From an uncultured Hyphomicrobiaceae bacterium (lineage in GTDB: Bacteria; Pseudomonadota; Alphaproteobacteria; Rhizobiales; CAMYJA01): a stretch of 64,000 bases of DNA. Below are positions 35,059-44,286 of this stretch, piece after piece (positions within the stretch are counted from its first letter, which is position 1; each line of letters opens with the position of its first letter). The position numbers and the translations under genes are program-made. A model generated the notes under the pieces. The model searched no databases. It was not told the DNA's origin and was given only the letters and a program-made list of their open reading frames with translations. The stretch is from assembly GCA_947258705.1 (NCBI GenBank), contig CAMYJA010000004.1:81079-145078 (forward strand), written 5' to 3'.

Positions 35059-35072
35059 GGGCGGGGGAGGTC

Positions 35073-36782
35073 ATGGATCCGAGCGTTCTCGTCCTGCCGG
35101 AAACTCTGTGCCTGTTGATGGTGCTTTCTGTTTGCGGATGTCTTCTTCTCGGTTTTCCGGTGGCGTTCACGCTTGCCGGCGTGTCGATGCTGTTCGCCTA
35201 TATCGGCACTTTCTTCGGCGTATTCGATCTTTCGTTTCTGACAGCGTTTCCACAGCGGATTTTTGCCGTGATGACGCGGGAGGTGCTGGTCGCTGTGCCG
35301 CTGTTCGTCTTCATGGGGGTGATGCTGGAGCGCTCGAAAGTCGCCGAGGAGCTTCTCGACAATATGGCGCGGGCCTTCGGATCGGTGCCTGGCGGCCTGG
35401 CATTTTCAGTGAGCATTGTCGGCATGTTGCTGGCGGCGTCGACCGGCATCGTCGGCGCCACAGTCGTCACCATGGGGCTTTTATCGCTGCCGACCATGTT
35501 GCGCCGGGGTTACGACAAGGGATTTGCATGCGGCTCGATTGCCGCCTCGGGCACGCTCGGTCAGATCATTCCTCCCTCCATCGTGCTCGTACTGCTCGGC
35601 GACCAGCTCTCGGCGGCGTATCAGAAAGCACAGTTCGACATGAAGATCTTTGCGCCGGATACGGTGTCGGTGAACGATCTGTTCGCGGGGGCGCTTCTGC
35701 CCGGACTGATGCTGGTGGGGCTTTATCTCCTCTATCAGGGGATATACGCGGTTGTCCGGCCCGAAGGCACGCCGGCCGTGCCGCGCGACAAGCTGGCGCA
35801 GGAGGGTTCGGGATCGTTATGGCCGGATCTCGTTACCTCCCTGTTTGCGCCGCTTATCCTCATCATCGCCGTATTGGGATCGATTCTGGCCGGGCTTGCG
35901 TCGCCTTCGGAAGCGGCGGGGGTGGGCGCCATCGGCTCGCTCATGCTGGCGGGCCACCGTCTGGGACGGCGTCTCGGACGGCGTCCTGATGGGAGTAGCG
36001 ACGGACATAGAGACGGGTGCAAGGATGCGCGGCACCGACGGACCATCATGACGGGCTTTTTCGCGCTCATTGCCCTGCTCGCTCTCGGGTCATTTTTCGA
36101 TTTGCGAATTCAGCGGTCCCGGATCGGCGCCATGGACTGGGCGATGATCTCATTGGCAATATTGCTGGCGGCGGTTCTCGCGCGGGGCGTTTTCGCGGCC
36201 GTGCGCTCGACATATTCGGCCTGTGACAAAACGGATCATGCGGGCACCACAGGGCGCGTGTCCGTTCTCGAGGATGTCGGGCGGCAGACGCTGAATATAA
36301 CGACAATGGTGTTTGTCATCCTGATCGGGGCGAGCATGTTCAGCCTGGTTTTCCGGGGCTATCAGGGGGATGTCTATATCGAGCGCTTTTTAAGCGATCT
36401 CGGCGGCGGAACGATGGGGGCTGTACTCCTGGTCATGGCGGTGATGTTCGTGCTCGGATTTTTTCTCGACTTTCTCGAGATCATCTTCATCGTCGTGCCG
36501 ATCGTTGCGCCTGTTCTTTTGCAAATGGACTTTGGCGGCGAGCCGATGAGCCCCGTCTGGCTCGGAGTGATGATGGGCATCAACCTTCAGGCATCGTTTT
36601 TGACACCGCCCTTCGGCTTTGCGCTGTTTTATCTCAGAGGCGTCGCGCCGAATACGGTGCGGACCATGGACATTTACCGCGGCGTGCTGCCCTTTGTCGC
36701 CATTCAGATCCTGGCGCTCTTTTTGTTGTGGACTTTCCCTGCCATCGCGACCTGGCTGCCAAACCGGATTTACGGTGGGTGA
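35073..36782 (+). CDS. dctM: TRAP transporter large permease
   Basis: A 569-residue sodium-coupled transport subunit with about 12 helices. Typical parts are FMGVMLERSKVAEELLDNMARAFG, AASTGIVGATVVTMGLLSLPTMLRRGYDKGFACGSIAASGTLGQIIPPSIVLVLLGD, and near the end FLEIIFIVVPIVAPVL, MMGINLQASFLTPPFGFALFYLRGVAP. It is longer than usual because of a hydrophilic central insert (about residues 295-325) with RLGRRLGRRPDGSSDGHRDG. The ATG at 35073 follows GGGGGAGG; in-frame sequence upstream overlaps dctQ and is not used. Confidence 0.93.
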   Translation: MDPSVLVLPETLCLLMVLSVCGCLLLGFPVAFTLAGVSMLFAYIGTFFGVFDLSFLTAFPQRIFAVMTREVLVAVPLFVFMGVMLERSKVAEELLDNMARAFGSVPGGLAFSVSIVGMLLAASTGIVGATVVTMGLLSLPTMLRRGYDKGFACGSIAASGTLGQIIPPSIVLVLLGDQLSAAYQKAQFDMKIFAPDTVSVNDLFAGALLPGLMLVGLYLLYQGIYAVVRPEGTPAVPRDKLAQEGSGSLWPDLVTSLFAPLILIIAVLGSILAGLASPSEAAGVGAIGSLMLAGHRLGRRLGRRPDGSSDGHRDGCKDARHRRTIMTGFFALIALLALGSFFDLRIQRSRIGAMDWAMISLAILLAAVLARGVFAAVRSTYSACDKTDHAGTTGRVSVLEDVGRQTLNITTMVFVILIGASMFSLVFRGYQGDVYIERFLSDLGGGTMGAVLLVMAVMFVLGFFLDFLEIIFIVVPIVAPVLLQMDFGGEPMSPVWLGVMMGINLQASFLTPPFGFALFYLRGVAPNTVRTMDIYRGVLPFVAIQILALFLLWTFPAIATWLPNRIYGG

Positions 36783-36897
36783 AGGGACGCTTTTCGGCAA
36801 TTCGCGGTTATCACTAACCCGCTCCCCCTTTTTGTCGTTAAACAAAGCGTGAACCGGCCCTTCTCCCGGGCGTTGGGCCGCACTATCTTGTAACTAT

Positions 36898-39800
36898 ATG
36901 GATTTGGGATATGTCTGGGCAGATTCCGAGATTAGCGCTAGGCTGGCCCACATGCTCGACCGCAGTTCCGACAATCCGAACGCCGTTTCTCTCAGGGATA
37001 AATTCGATCTCTCAAAGCCGCGTGTGCTGCTTACGGGCGCGCAGGCCGTGGTGCGGCTTGCCCTCATGCAATACGAGCGGGACCAGCTGGCCGGACATAA
37101 TACTGCAGGCTATGTGACCGGATACCGCGGTTCGCCCATCGCCGGGCTCGAGAGCCAGTTTGCGCGGGCGAAAGACCTGACGGACAAGGCGAATATTCTG
37201 TTTCATCCGGAAGTGAATGAAGACCTCGCGGCGACCGCCCTTTGGGGCGCGCAACAGGCGGAACTTCGCGGAGAGGGAAAATATGACGGTGTTTTCGGCA
37301 TCTGGTACGGCAAGGGGCCGGGTGTCGACCGGTCGGGCGACGCCTTCCGCCACGCCAATCATGCCGGAACTTCCTGCCTGGGTGGCGTGCTGGCGCTGAT
37401 GGGAGACGATCACACCTGCGAATCCTCCACCTCCGCGCATCAGAGCGAGTTCGCATTCGTCGATGCGATGATCCCCATACTCAATCCCTGCAACGTGCAG
37501 GAAATACTGGATTTCGGACTTATCGGGATTGCCATGTCGCGCTTTTCGGGCGCGTGGGTCGGCGTTAAATGCGTGAAGGACAATATGGAATCGACCGGTA
37601 ATGCGGACGGCCGGATCGACCGCGTACAAATCAGCACGCCTGAGGATTTCGAGATGCCGGAAGGCGGTCTGAACATACGCCTGCACGACACGGCGCTTGA
37701 GAAGGAAGCGCGGCTTCACGATTACAAGCGCGACGCGATATTGGCCTTCGCGCGGGCGAACGGGATCGACCGTCAAGTCTGGCAGAGTGCCAAAGGGAGC
37801 CGGATTGGCATCATATCGACCGGTAAAAGCTATCTCGATGTTTTGCAGGCGCTGGAAAATCTGGGCATCGACGAAGCGCGGGCGAAAGATCTCGGGATTT
37901 GTCTTTACAAAGTCGGCCTGGTCTGGCCGCTGGAGCCCGTGGGCCTTGCGGAATTCGTCGAAGGGCTCGATCTGGTCATGGTGGTGGAAGAGAAGCGATC
38001 GCTTATCGAGACGCAGATCAAGGAGCAGCTTTACGGGGAAGCGGGCGCGCCTCAAGTGGTCGGCAAGAAGGACGAGGCGGGCAATGTCCTGTTCGCCGCG
38101 AAAGGCGCACTTGATCCCCTCGATATTTCCCTGGCAATCGGCGGGCGGATTTTGAGCCTTACCGACGACAGGGAAATAAAAGCCCGGCTTGCCAAGCTCA
38201 ATCCGCTGCGCGCGCGGCTGTTGCGTGGTGAGGAAATCGCCGTCCGCGTGCCCTATTTTTGCGCGGGGTGCCCGCATAATTCCTCGACGACGGTGCCATC
38301 GGGATCACGGGCCTATGCGGGAATCGGTTGCCATTACATGGTTCAGTGGATGGACCGCGATACGGAGGGTTTTACCCAAATGGGCGCCGAGGGCGCCAAC
38401 TGGATCGGCGAAGCGCCTTTTTCAAAACGAAAACATGTCTTTCAGAACATCGGCGATGGAACCTATATCCATTCGGGAATACTGCCGATCAGGGCGGCGA
38501 TTGCAGCGGGCACCAATGTGACCTTCAAGGTTCTTTACAACGATGCGGTTGCGATGACCGGCGGGCAGGCGCTGGATGGCGGCCTGAGCGTTGCGGACAT
38601 GGCCAGGCAACTGGCGGCCGAGGGCGTCAATAAGCTGGCCATTGTTTCGGACAAGCCGGAGCCGTATGAGGTCATGGCGGGACTGCCGCCGGGCACGGAG
38701 ATTTACGGCCGCGACCGGCTGGATCATGTGCAGAGGGAATTGTCGCATATTCCCGGCGTGACGGCTCTTATTTATGAGCAGACATGCGCCGCGGAGCTGC
38801 GGCGGCGGCGGAAACGCGGAAGTTCTCCCGATCCGGCCAAAAGAATTTTCATCAACAAGGCGGTCTGCGAAGGCTGCGGCGATTGCGGCGTACAGTCGAA
38901 CTGCGTTGCGATTGTACCGGTGTCGACCGAGCATGGCCGCAAACGAGAGATCGACCAGACGGCCTGTAACAAGGATTATTCCTGTCTCGACGGTTTCTGC
39001 CCGAGTTTTGTGACCGTCCATGGCGGTACACTGAAGCGCGATGCCGGGCTCGGGCAGAACGAAAAAATCCTGGACGTGATTGCCGAGATCCCGGAGCCGG
39101 AATTGCCGGCACTCGATGTGCCCTATTCGGTCATTGTCAATGGCGTCGGCGGGACGGGTGTCGTGACGGTCAGCGCCATTCTCGGTCAGGCGGCGCATAT
39201 CGAAAGTCTGGGATTCGGTTCTATCGACATGACCGGCCTGGCGCAAAAAGGCGGTGCGGTCGCCTGTCATCTGAGATTTGGCCGGAGTGCCGGCGATATA
39301 CATGCGATACGGGTGGGCGTGGCGGGTGCCGATCTCATTATCGGCGGCGACATTATTGTTTCCGGATCACACAAAATCCTTGAAACAATCCATCCCGGAT
39401 CGACCAGGCTCGTGGTGAACGACCACCCGGTCATGACGGGCGACTTTACCCGTGCGCCTGATTTAAGCCTGCCCATGGGGGCGCTCCGGAACGCTATTGA
39501 GGAAAGTGCCGGGGCTGCGCAGGTGGATTTTATCGACGCGCATTTTGCGACCGGAAAACTATTCGGCTCAACCATTCATGCGAATATGTTTCTCATGGGA
39601 TTTGCCTATCAGGCAGGATGTATTCCCCTCCGTCTGCAATCGATCGAGGATGCCATACGCATTAACGGCGTGGAGGTGGAGACCAATCTGAAGGCGTTTC
39701 GGTTCGGGCGACTGGCGGCGCATGACCGGACATCGCTGGCGCGCCTGATCGGTTCCGGCGAAGAGGGAGGGGATGTGCCGGGAGAGGCCGATACGCTCAA

Positions 39801-40470
39801 AGAAATTGTCGAGCGGAACGCGGCGTTTCTCACCGAATATCAAGACGAGAATCTGGCCGACCGGTACGAACGCAAACTCGCTTCAGTCGCGGATATGGAG
39901 CAGCGGCGCGCGCCCGGTCATGACGGGTTTGCGGTCGAGGTTGCGAAAAGCTATTTCAAATTGTTGAGCTACAAGGACGAATATGAGGTGGCGCGGCTAT
40001 TTTCAAACGGTGCGTTCGAAACTGCGCTCGAGGAGCAATTCGATGGGCCGTACCGTCTTGAATTTCATCTGGCGCCGCCATTGCTCGCGCGCCGCCACCC
40101 CGATAGCGGGCTCCCCCTCAAGCGCCGGTTCGGGGCCTGGATGATGCCGGTCTTCCGCAGGCTCGCCAAACTCAAGACCCTGCGTGGTTCCCGTTTCGAT
40201 ATTTTCGCCTATTCGAAAGAACGGAAAATGGATGTACAGCTCATAACAGACTTTGAAAACATGCTGGACATGGTCGTTCCGCGCCTGTCGCCGTCAAATC
40301 ACGGGCAAGCGGTCGAACTCGCGCGATTGGCGCAAAAAATACGCGGTTTCGGGCATGTCAGAATGGAGGCTGTGAGGCGTTCGAAGGCGAGGGAACGGGA
40401 GCTTCTCGATGGCTTTCGCGAAAATCTCGATGCCTTTTCCGAAAACAAGGGGTCGCCCGAAGCGGCCTGA
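36898..40470 (+). CDS. Indolepyruvate ferredoxin oxidoreductase, fused single-chain form
   Basis: A 1190-residue fusion of the TPP-dependent alpha part and the gamma (KorC/IorB) part, oxidatively decarboxylating indolepyruvate and other aryl or branched 2-oxo acids to acyl-CoA with ferredoxin reduction. N-terminal pyrimidine-binding region: GYVTGYRGSPIAGLESQF and EVNEDLAATALWGAQQ; TPP domain near IGCHYMVQWMDR and FKVLYNDAVAMTGGQALDG. A cysteine region (VCEGCGDCGVQSNCV, then CNKDYSCLDGFCPSF, about residues 660-705) binds Fe-S clusters. The gamma domain starts at VNGVGGTGVVTVSAILGQAA. Start is ATG 36898 without a clear ribosome site; ATG 36952 is a shorter option. It follows dctM by 115 bp. Confidence 0.95.
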   Translation: MDLGYVWADSEISARLAHMLDRSSDNPNAVSLRDKFDLSKPRVLLTGAQAVVRLALMQYERDQLAGHNTAGYVTGYRGSPIAGLESQFARAKDLTDKANILFHPEVNEDLAATALWGAQQAELRGEGKYDGVFGIWYGKGPGVDRSGDAFRHANHAGTSCLGGVLALMGDDHTCESSTSAHQSEFAFVDAMIPILNPCNVQEILDFGLIGIAMSRFSGAWVGVKCVKDNMESTGNADGRIDRVQISTPEDFEMPEGGLNIRLHDTALEKEARLHDYKRDAILAFARANGIDRQVWQSAKGSRIGIISTGKSYLDVLQALENLGIDEARAKDLGICLYKVGLVWPLEPVGLAEFVEGLDLVMVVEEKRSLIETQIKEQLYGEAGAPQVVGKKDEAGNVLFAAKGALDPLDISLAIGGRILSLTDDREIKARLAKLNPLRARLLRGEEIAVRVPYFCAGCPHNSSTTVPSGSRAYAGIGCHYMVQWMDRDTEGFTQMGAEGANWIGEAPFSKRKHVFQNIGDGTYIHSGILPIRAAIAAGTNVTFKVLYNDAVAMTGGQALDGGLSVADMARQLAAEGVNKLAIVSDKPEPYEVMAGLPPGTEIYGRDRLDHVQRELSHIPGVTALIYEQTCAAELRRRRKRGSSPDPAKRIFINKAVCEGCGDCGVQSNCVAIVPVSTEHGRKREIDQTACNKDYSCLDGFCPSFVTVHGGTLKRDAGLGQNEKILDVIAEIPEPELPALDVPYSVIVNGVGGTGVVTVSAILGQAAHIESLGFGSIDMTGLAQKGGAVACHLRFGRSAGDIHAIRVGVAGADLIIGGDIIVSGSHKILETIHPGSTRLVVNDHPVMTGDFTRAPDLSLPMGALRNAIEESAGAAQVDFIDAHFATGKLFGSTIHANMFLMGFAYQAGCIPLRLQSIEDAIRINGVEVETNLKAFRFGRLAAHDRTSLARLIGSGEEGGDVPGEADTLKEIVERNAAFLTEYQDENLADRYERKLASVADMEQRRAPGHDGFAVEVAKSYFKLLSYKDEYEVARLFSNGAFETALEEQFDGPYRLEFHLAPPLLARRHPDSGLPLKRRFGAWMMPVFRRLAKLKTLRGSRFDIFAYSKERKMDVQLITDFENMLDMVVPRLSPSNHGQAVELARLAQKIRGFGHVRMEAVRRSKARERELLDGFRENLDAFSENKGSPEAA

Positions 40471-40554
40471 CCGGCGGCATTCGAACATGCTCTGATATTC
40501 GCCTGCAACACGCAATTCCGCCCTGTTTTCAGGGATTTTGAAGCGGGCAGGGCG

Positions 40555-41304
40555 CTATTGGTTCAAGCGTTGGCGCAGCCAGGTCACCAATTGCTTCTGA
40601 CATCCACGCCGGTGCAGGGTTCGCAGAATATCATCGCCACCCAGCATGGCGCGCTCGACCATGCGGAAGTTGACCGTGCGTTCGGTCCGATCGGTTAAAA
40701 GAAAACCGTAACTGCTTTTGTCCGTGGGATGCAGCCGGTCCGGCCAAAGCGCCGTCTTTTGTCCCTCGCCCCATGAGACCGTAACGGATTTGTCCGATGC
40801 GGTATGCCTCAATGTCATCTTGTTCTGGGTGAGATTGCGAGGGCGCAATAATATGAGCTGTTCGCCTTCGGCAAAGCAGAAGGTGCCGGTTGTTTCGGCC
40901 GGTATCGACGTCCAGGAAAACTCAGGCGGGCGCATCGCCGAGGGACGGCCGACGCGGCGCACGGCGGCAAATCCCGAATCGTCCTTCCTGTTGTTCTTGA
41001 CGACATCGACAAGCCGCTTGAAAAGACCGGCGTCCGATTTTTCACCTTTCGAGATTTTCGACAAATTGCCGTCAAAGGGGCCCTTGAGCGTCTTCGTCGC
41101 TCCGGAGGGCAGAATGAGCTGGACCGATTTTCCGGCTGGAATTTTCAGCCGGGAATTGTCCTTGAGTATCTGACCGGATTTAAGCCCTGGCGCGCCCGAT
41201 GAGAGAATTATGATATCCGCATAAGCGTGGGTAACAACCAGAAGGTTGAGCGCCAATGCTCCCAACAATGCGTAAATTGAAGATTTCACATGATTTGGCC
41301 TCAT
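40555..41304 (-). CDS. Exported protein, FecR-like, paired with a CHASE2 protein
   Basis: A 249-residue secreted protein: signal peptide to about THAYA-DII, then LSSGAPGLKSGQILKDNSRLKIPAGKSVQLILPSGATKTLKGPFDG, which resembles the start of a FecR-type beta domain. The rest is unassigned, with two Cys (one near the C-terminal RRGCQKQLVTWL). The ATG has a GGAGA site. It lies 21 bp behind the CHASE2 gene on the same strand; such pairs occur in other alphaproteobacteria. The name FecR-like is tentative, and there is no TonB receptor or sigma factor nearby. Confidence 0.75.
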   Translation of the reverse strand: MRPNHVKSSIYALLGALALNLLVVTHAYADIIILSSGAPGLKSGQILKDNSRLKIPAGKSVQLILPSGATKTLKGPFDGNLSKISKGEKSDAGLFKRLVDVVKNNRKDDSGFAAVRRVGRPSAMRPPEFSWTSIPAETTGTFCFAEGEQLILLRPRNLTQNKMTLRHTASDKSVTVSWGEGQKTALWPDRLHPTDKSSYGFLLTDRTERTVNFRMVERAMLGGDDILRTLHRRGCQKQLVTWLRQRLNQ

Positions 41305-41325
41305 CGTGGTTCTCCTTCAAATTGA

Positions 41326-42498
41326 CTATGCCTGCAGCGCCTTTTTGCCTGCCGTTCCGAGATAATAGCCGCCGCTGATCCCGAGCACCCAGGCAATAAA
41401 GGGCGTTGTGAAGGGGAGAATAATCCGGAATTGTGAAAAGACGAAGAAATCGGCGGCAATCAATATGAAAGTGGCGGCGAGCCCGGCGAGGAAGTCGAAA
41501 CGCTTGAGACGGAAACGCCATCCAAGGATGACGCCGATCAAAGCGATGGCAATCAGTATGGGCCATTCATAGGCTTTTTCCAGATGATGGATACGGCGTC
41601 CGTCGAGTATCTGGGCGAGGATATGGGCATGGACCTGAATACCGATCATATTTTCGCCTTCGGATTTTTTCAGCGGGGTGGCATGCCGGTCGGCGTCCTG
41701 GAAATCAGCGCCGATGAGGACGAGCTTGTCCTTGAGCTTTGCCGCCAGCGTTTTGGCAACCGGGCTTTCCGGGTTTGCCGAAAACCTCGTGATGGCATGG
41801 GCCGGGATTTTTAAAAAAGTGTCCGAACCGTCCTTCGGAGCCCTGAGCCAGGCGATGCGGTCCGGCGATTTTAACAGATCGGCGTCGACGGCCTGGGCGA
41901 TGCGTCCGGCAAAGCTTACGGGGTATGTTTTACCCGGATGGGGAGGCGATGTGTATCTGATGACATTGTCGGCGTCGCGCCGGACATTGAGATATCCGAT
42001 TTTTCGTCCTGTGGATTGCAGAAATTCTGTCTGGAACTTACGCTGCCTGTCATTGAGGTTTACGCGCTCATCAAGCGCGCCGAGGATGATTTCTGCCTGA
42101 GCGGATTCCAGGGCGACCTTCAGGCTCCGGTCCTTGTCCGTCTCGGTCGGCTGATCGAAAATGATATCAAGAGCGATGGCTTTGGCCCCTGATTGATCGG
42201 CGAAATTGACAAGCTGAGCCAGCAGGCCGCGGTGAATTGGCGAACGATAGGGGTAGCTGCTCAACGTATCCTCGGAGATCGTGATGATGGCGATTTGCGG
42301 GTACTGGCTTTTTTTCTGGTCGGAAAAAAGCGCCGTGCGCCAATCCGCCGTCCAGTGCTCCATCTGCAGAAGGGCCGGCGCGATGCGGGGGATGAAAAAG
42401 AGGCCGGCGGCGACCACCCCGACATATAACAGTCCAAGGAACAGCCGCAAAACCGGGAAGCTCTGCTGTCGTTCGATGGCCGGTTTGCGCTCACTCAT
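41326..42498 (-). CDS. CHASE2 sensor-domain membrane protein without an output domain
   Basis: A 390-residue protein. An N-terminal TM helix (VLRLFLGLLYVGVVAAGLFF) leads into an extracytoplasmic CHASE2 domain (about residues 40-310), with QIAIITISEDTLSSYPYRSPIHRGLLAQLV, GAKAIALDIIFDQPTE and AAKLKDKLVLIGADFQDADRHATPL. Three TM helices close the protein (ILIAIALIGVILGW, FLAGLAATFILIAADFFVF, PFTTPFIAWVLGISGGYYLG). CHASE2 usually precedes a cyclase or kinase; none follows here, so the signal partner is probably the adjacent FecR-like protein. The ATG at 42498 follows GGGGGG. Confidence 0.88.
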   Translation of the reverse strand: MSERKPAIERQQSFPVLRLFLGLLYVGVVAAGLFFIPRIAPALLQMEHWTADWRTALFSDQKKSQYPQIAIITISEDTLSSYPYRSPIHRGLLAQLVNFADQSGAKAIALDIIFDQPTETDKDRSLKVALESAQAEIILGALDERVNLNDRQRKFQTEFLQSTGRKIGYLNVRRDADNVIRYTSPPHPGKTYPVSFAGRIAQAVDADLLKSPDRIAWLRAPKDGSDTFLKIPAHAITRFSANPESPVAKTLAAKLKDKLVLIGADFQDADRHATPLKKSEGENMIGIQVHAHILAQILDGRRIHHLEKAYEWPILIAIALIGVILGWRFRLKRFDFLAGLAATFILIAADFFVFSQFRIILPFTTPFIAWVLGISGGYYLGTAGKKALQA

Positions 42499-42647
42499 AT
42501 TGTTTCCCCCCAATATAGCTCGGATCCGGAGCAGACTAGAACATGATCATAGGCCGTGTGAACATGTTCCGGTTCATTTTGTCCGCCTCACATGAGCGGC
42601 ACCCGTGCGTTGATATTGCGGTTTTATTTTCCCCGCACTTTCAAATA

Positions 42648-42696
42648 ACAATTAAAAGTTGTGTATTAGTAATAACAACTACTATAAATAGTGGTT
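42648..42696. promoter_or_regulatory. Stacked AT-rich inverted repeats
   Basis: Three inverted repeats lie side by side in the gap between two divergent genes: ACAA-7bp-TTGT (42648-42662), GTTGT/ACAAC (42658-42679) and AACTACTA/TAGTGGTT (42677-42696, one mismatch). The cluster could hold operators or promoter elements for either gene. Confidence 0.4.
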
Positions 42697-42835
42697 AAAA
42701 CAGTGCATAGTTTTGACGTTCACAGCGTGATCATCACTTTTACGGGTCGTGAGCCACAGGCCGACATCTTTTGTTCTTGAGGTTGCCGGCTTCCTGCCTC
42801 CCCCTCCGGCAGGACGGTTTTTGCGGGGAAACCAA

Positions 42836-43447
42836 ATGACCAATGATTGTATGACATGTTCTGAATATCTTGTGCGGCGACATGTGATGACTGTTGCGCG
42901 GTATTTCATGCCGGACTCCAGCCGGGCGCTTATCGCCACACATGATGCGGGGCTCGGCGGGTCCATCCAGGCACTTCTTCGTGTGGTCTTCGGGTATCGC
43001 CCTGATGTCCGGGTTGTGAGCACGATGGGGCAGCTGCTGGATGGGCTTGCCGATCGCTCCTTCGATTTGGCCATCATGGACGATCATATTTTTACGGGTC
43101 GCGGTATTGGGAACCCTCCCCTGGATTGGACGGTCGGCCTTGAGAGCCGCGCCATCATCATTTCCCGATCGCACCGATCGGCGGCCTTTTCAGGATATAA
43201 AGGTTTGAGCGTGGTGGATGTCATCCATCCCGACCGGCTCGACAGTGTCCGGCTTTCGGAGGCCTATATCCGTGCCTGCACTTTTGCCGCGCTTGACGCG
43301 CGCGGAGGCGAGGTCGAGAGAAAGGGAGCGGAGGGAAATGCCAGCCGGTTGAAGGAGGGCGGGATCGCGATGAGGCATGGCTCCGCACCGGGGCCGTCAA
43401 GGCGGACTGGAGAGCGCAAAAAAGCGATGGAAAAAATGACGGACTAG
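42836..43447 (+). CDS. Degenerate receiver-like protein of unknown role
   Basis: A protein of about 203 residues. The middle (RALIATHDAGLGGSIQALLRVVFGYRPDVRVVSTMGQLLDGLADRSFDLAIMDDHIF) has the rhythm of a response-regulator receiver. However, it lacks the N-terminal acidic pair, and the later Thr and Lys are not evident. The C-terminal 45 residues are basic and look disordered. I start at ATG 42836 because GGGGAA lies six bp upstream. The protein could be a pseudo-receiver. It is convergent with the DUF1353 gene 12 bp away. Coding status is probable, function unknown. Confidence 0.6.
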   Translation: MTNDCMTCSEYLVRRHVMTVARYFMPDSSRALIATHDAGLGGSIQALLRVVFGYRPDVRVVSTMGQLLDGLADRSFDLAIMDDHIFTGRGIGNPPLDWTVGLESRAIIISRSHRSAAFSGYKGLSVVDVIHPDRLDSVRLSEAYIRACTFAALDARGGEVERKGAEGNASRLKEGGIAMRHGSAPGPSRRTGERKKAMEKMTD

Positions 43448-43458
43448 AAATCAAAGCG

Positions 43459-44148
43459 CTATCCGCGGCGTTGGCTTGCCAGTTTCTCGATATCACCGGC
43501 AGAGAAACTACCGGCTTCGATGATCTTTCTGGCGGCTTCGAAATCCTTGCGATTGAATTTCGTCCTCACCGGAATGCTGGGGTCGGGGCCGATGGTCCTG
43601 GTGCGGAATTTACAGATCTTTTTTTCTTCCTCCGTCAGCCCCATGGATTCGGGTTTATATTTGCCTTCGCATATGTTTCGTCTGCTGACCGATTTCCATT
43701 TTGGACCGAACTGGATGACGGCGTAGTACATGACATTGGCTTTCGATTTGGAGACGCCGCTGGTGATCATGGCGTCGTAAAAAACGCGGTGAACCTGTTT
43801 GGCGGGGCGGACGCGTGTTTCACAGAAGAAGTCGTGAACGACAGAGGCATCGCGGTAGAGGCCCGTGAAGGGGGAGCCGACCACCGACCAGAGGTATTTC
43901 GGTATGGAAGCGCCATTGATTTCGGTTTTTTCCGGCACGCCCCAGCGGACATTGTTGGGATCGACATATTCGAAGGCTTTTGCAACCTCCATATTGCGGC
44001 CGCCGGGCAGGCTTCTGAGGAGTATTTCGCCATTGTACCGACCGGCTGCCTGGGATTTGTTCAGCATCGTCGTCAATGCCAGATTATCGGAATTCGCACA
44101 TCCGGCGAGAAGCAATGCCAATGATATTAAGATAAAGCCTGATTTCAT
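43459..44148 (-). CDS. DUF1353 lipoprotein
   Basis: A 229-residue outer- or inner-membrane lipoprotein. Its signal peptide MKSGFILISLALLLAGC ends in a clear lipobox (LAGC). The DUF1353 core is KTEINGASIPKYLWSVVGSPFTGLYRDASVVHDFFCETR, with VHRVFYDAMITSGVSKSKANVMYYAV. DUF1353 proteins occur in phages and bacterial genomes; their role is not known, although the VVHD motif is suggestive of metal binding. The ATG at 44148 gives a normal lipoprotein signal; five extra residues upstream are unlikely. Confidence 0.85.
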   Translation of the reverse strand: MKSGFILISLALLLAGCANSDNLALTTMLNKSQAAGRYNGEILLRSLPGGRNMEVAKAFEYVDPNNVRWGVPEKTEINGASIPKYLWSVVGSPFTGLYRDASVVHDFFCETRVRPAKQVHRVFYDAMITSGVSKSKANVMYYAVIQFGPKWKSVSRRNICEGKYKPESMGLTEEEKKICKFRTRTIGPDPSIPVRTKFNRKDFEAARKIIEAGSFSAGDIEKLASQRRG

Positions 44149-44286
44149 GACGCAAGCCCACATTGTCCAATCGATGAGCTGGATAATTTAACGCAAAGCG
44201 CGTTTTAAGTAAGGCACTGATGCGCAGATTTGCAAAATGTTTTGCCGGGTGGTGTGCGCACACAACAATGCAAGGTATGGTGTTTG

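Noticed and set aside
37012..38277. 421-codon open frame opposite the indolepyruvate oxidoreductase
   Set aside because: The plus strand carries the well-conserved enzyme; the antisense frame is a shadow.
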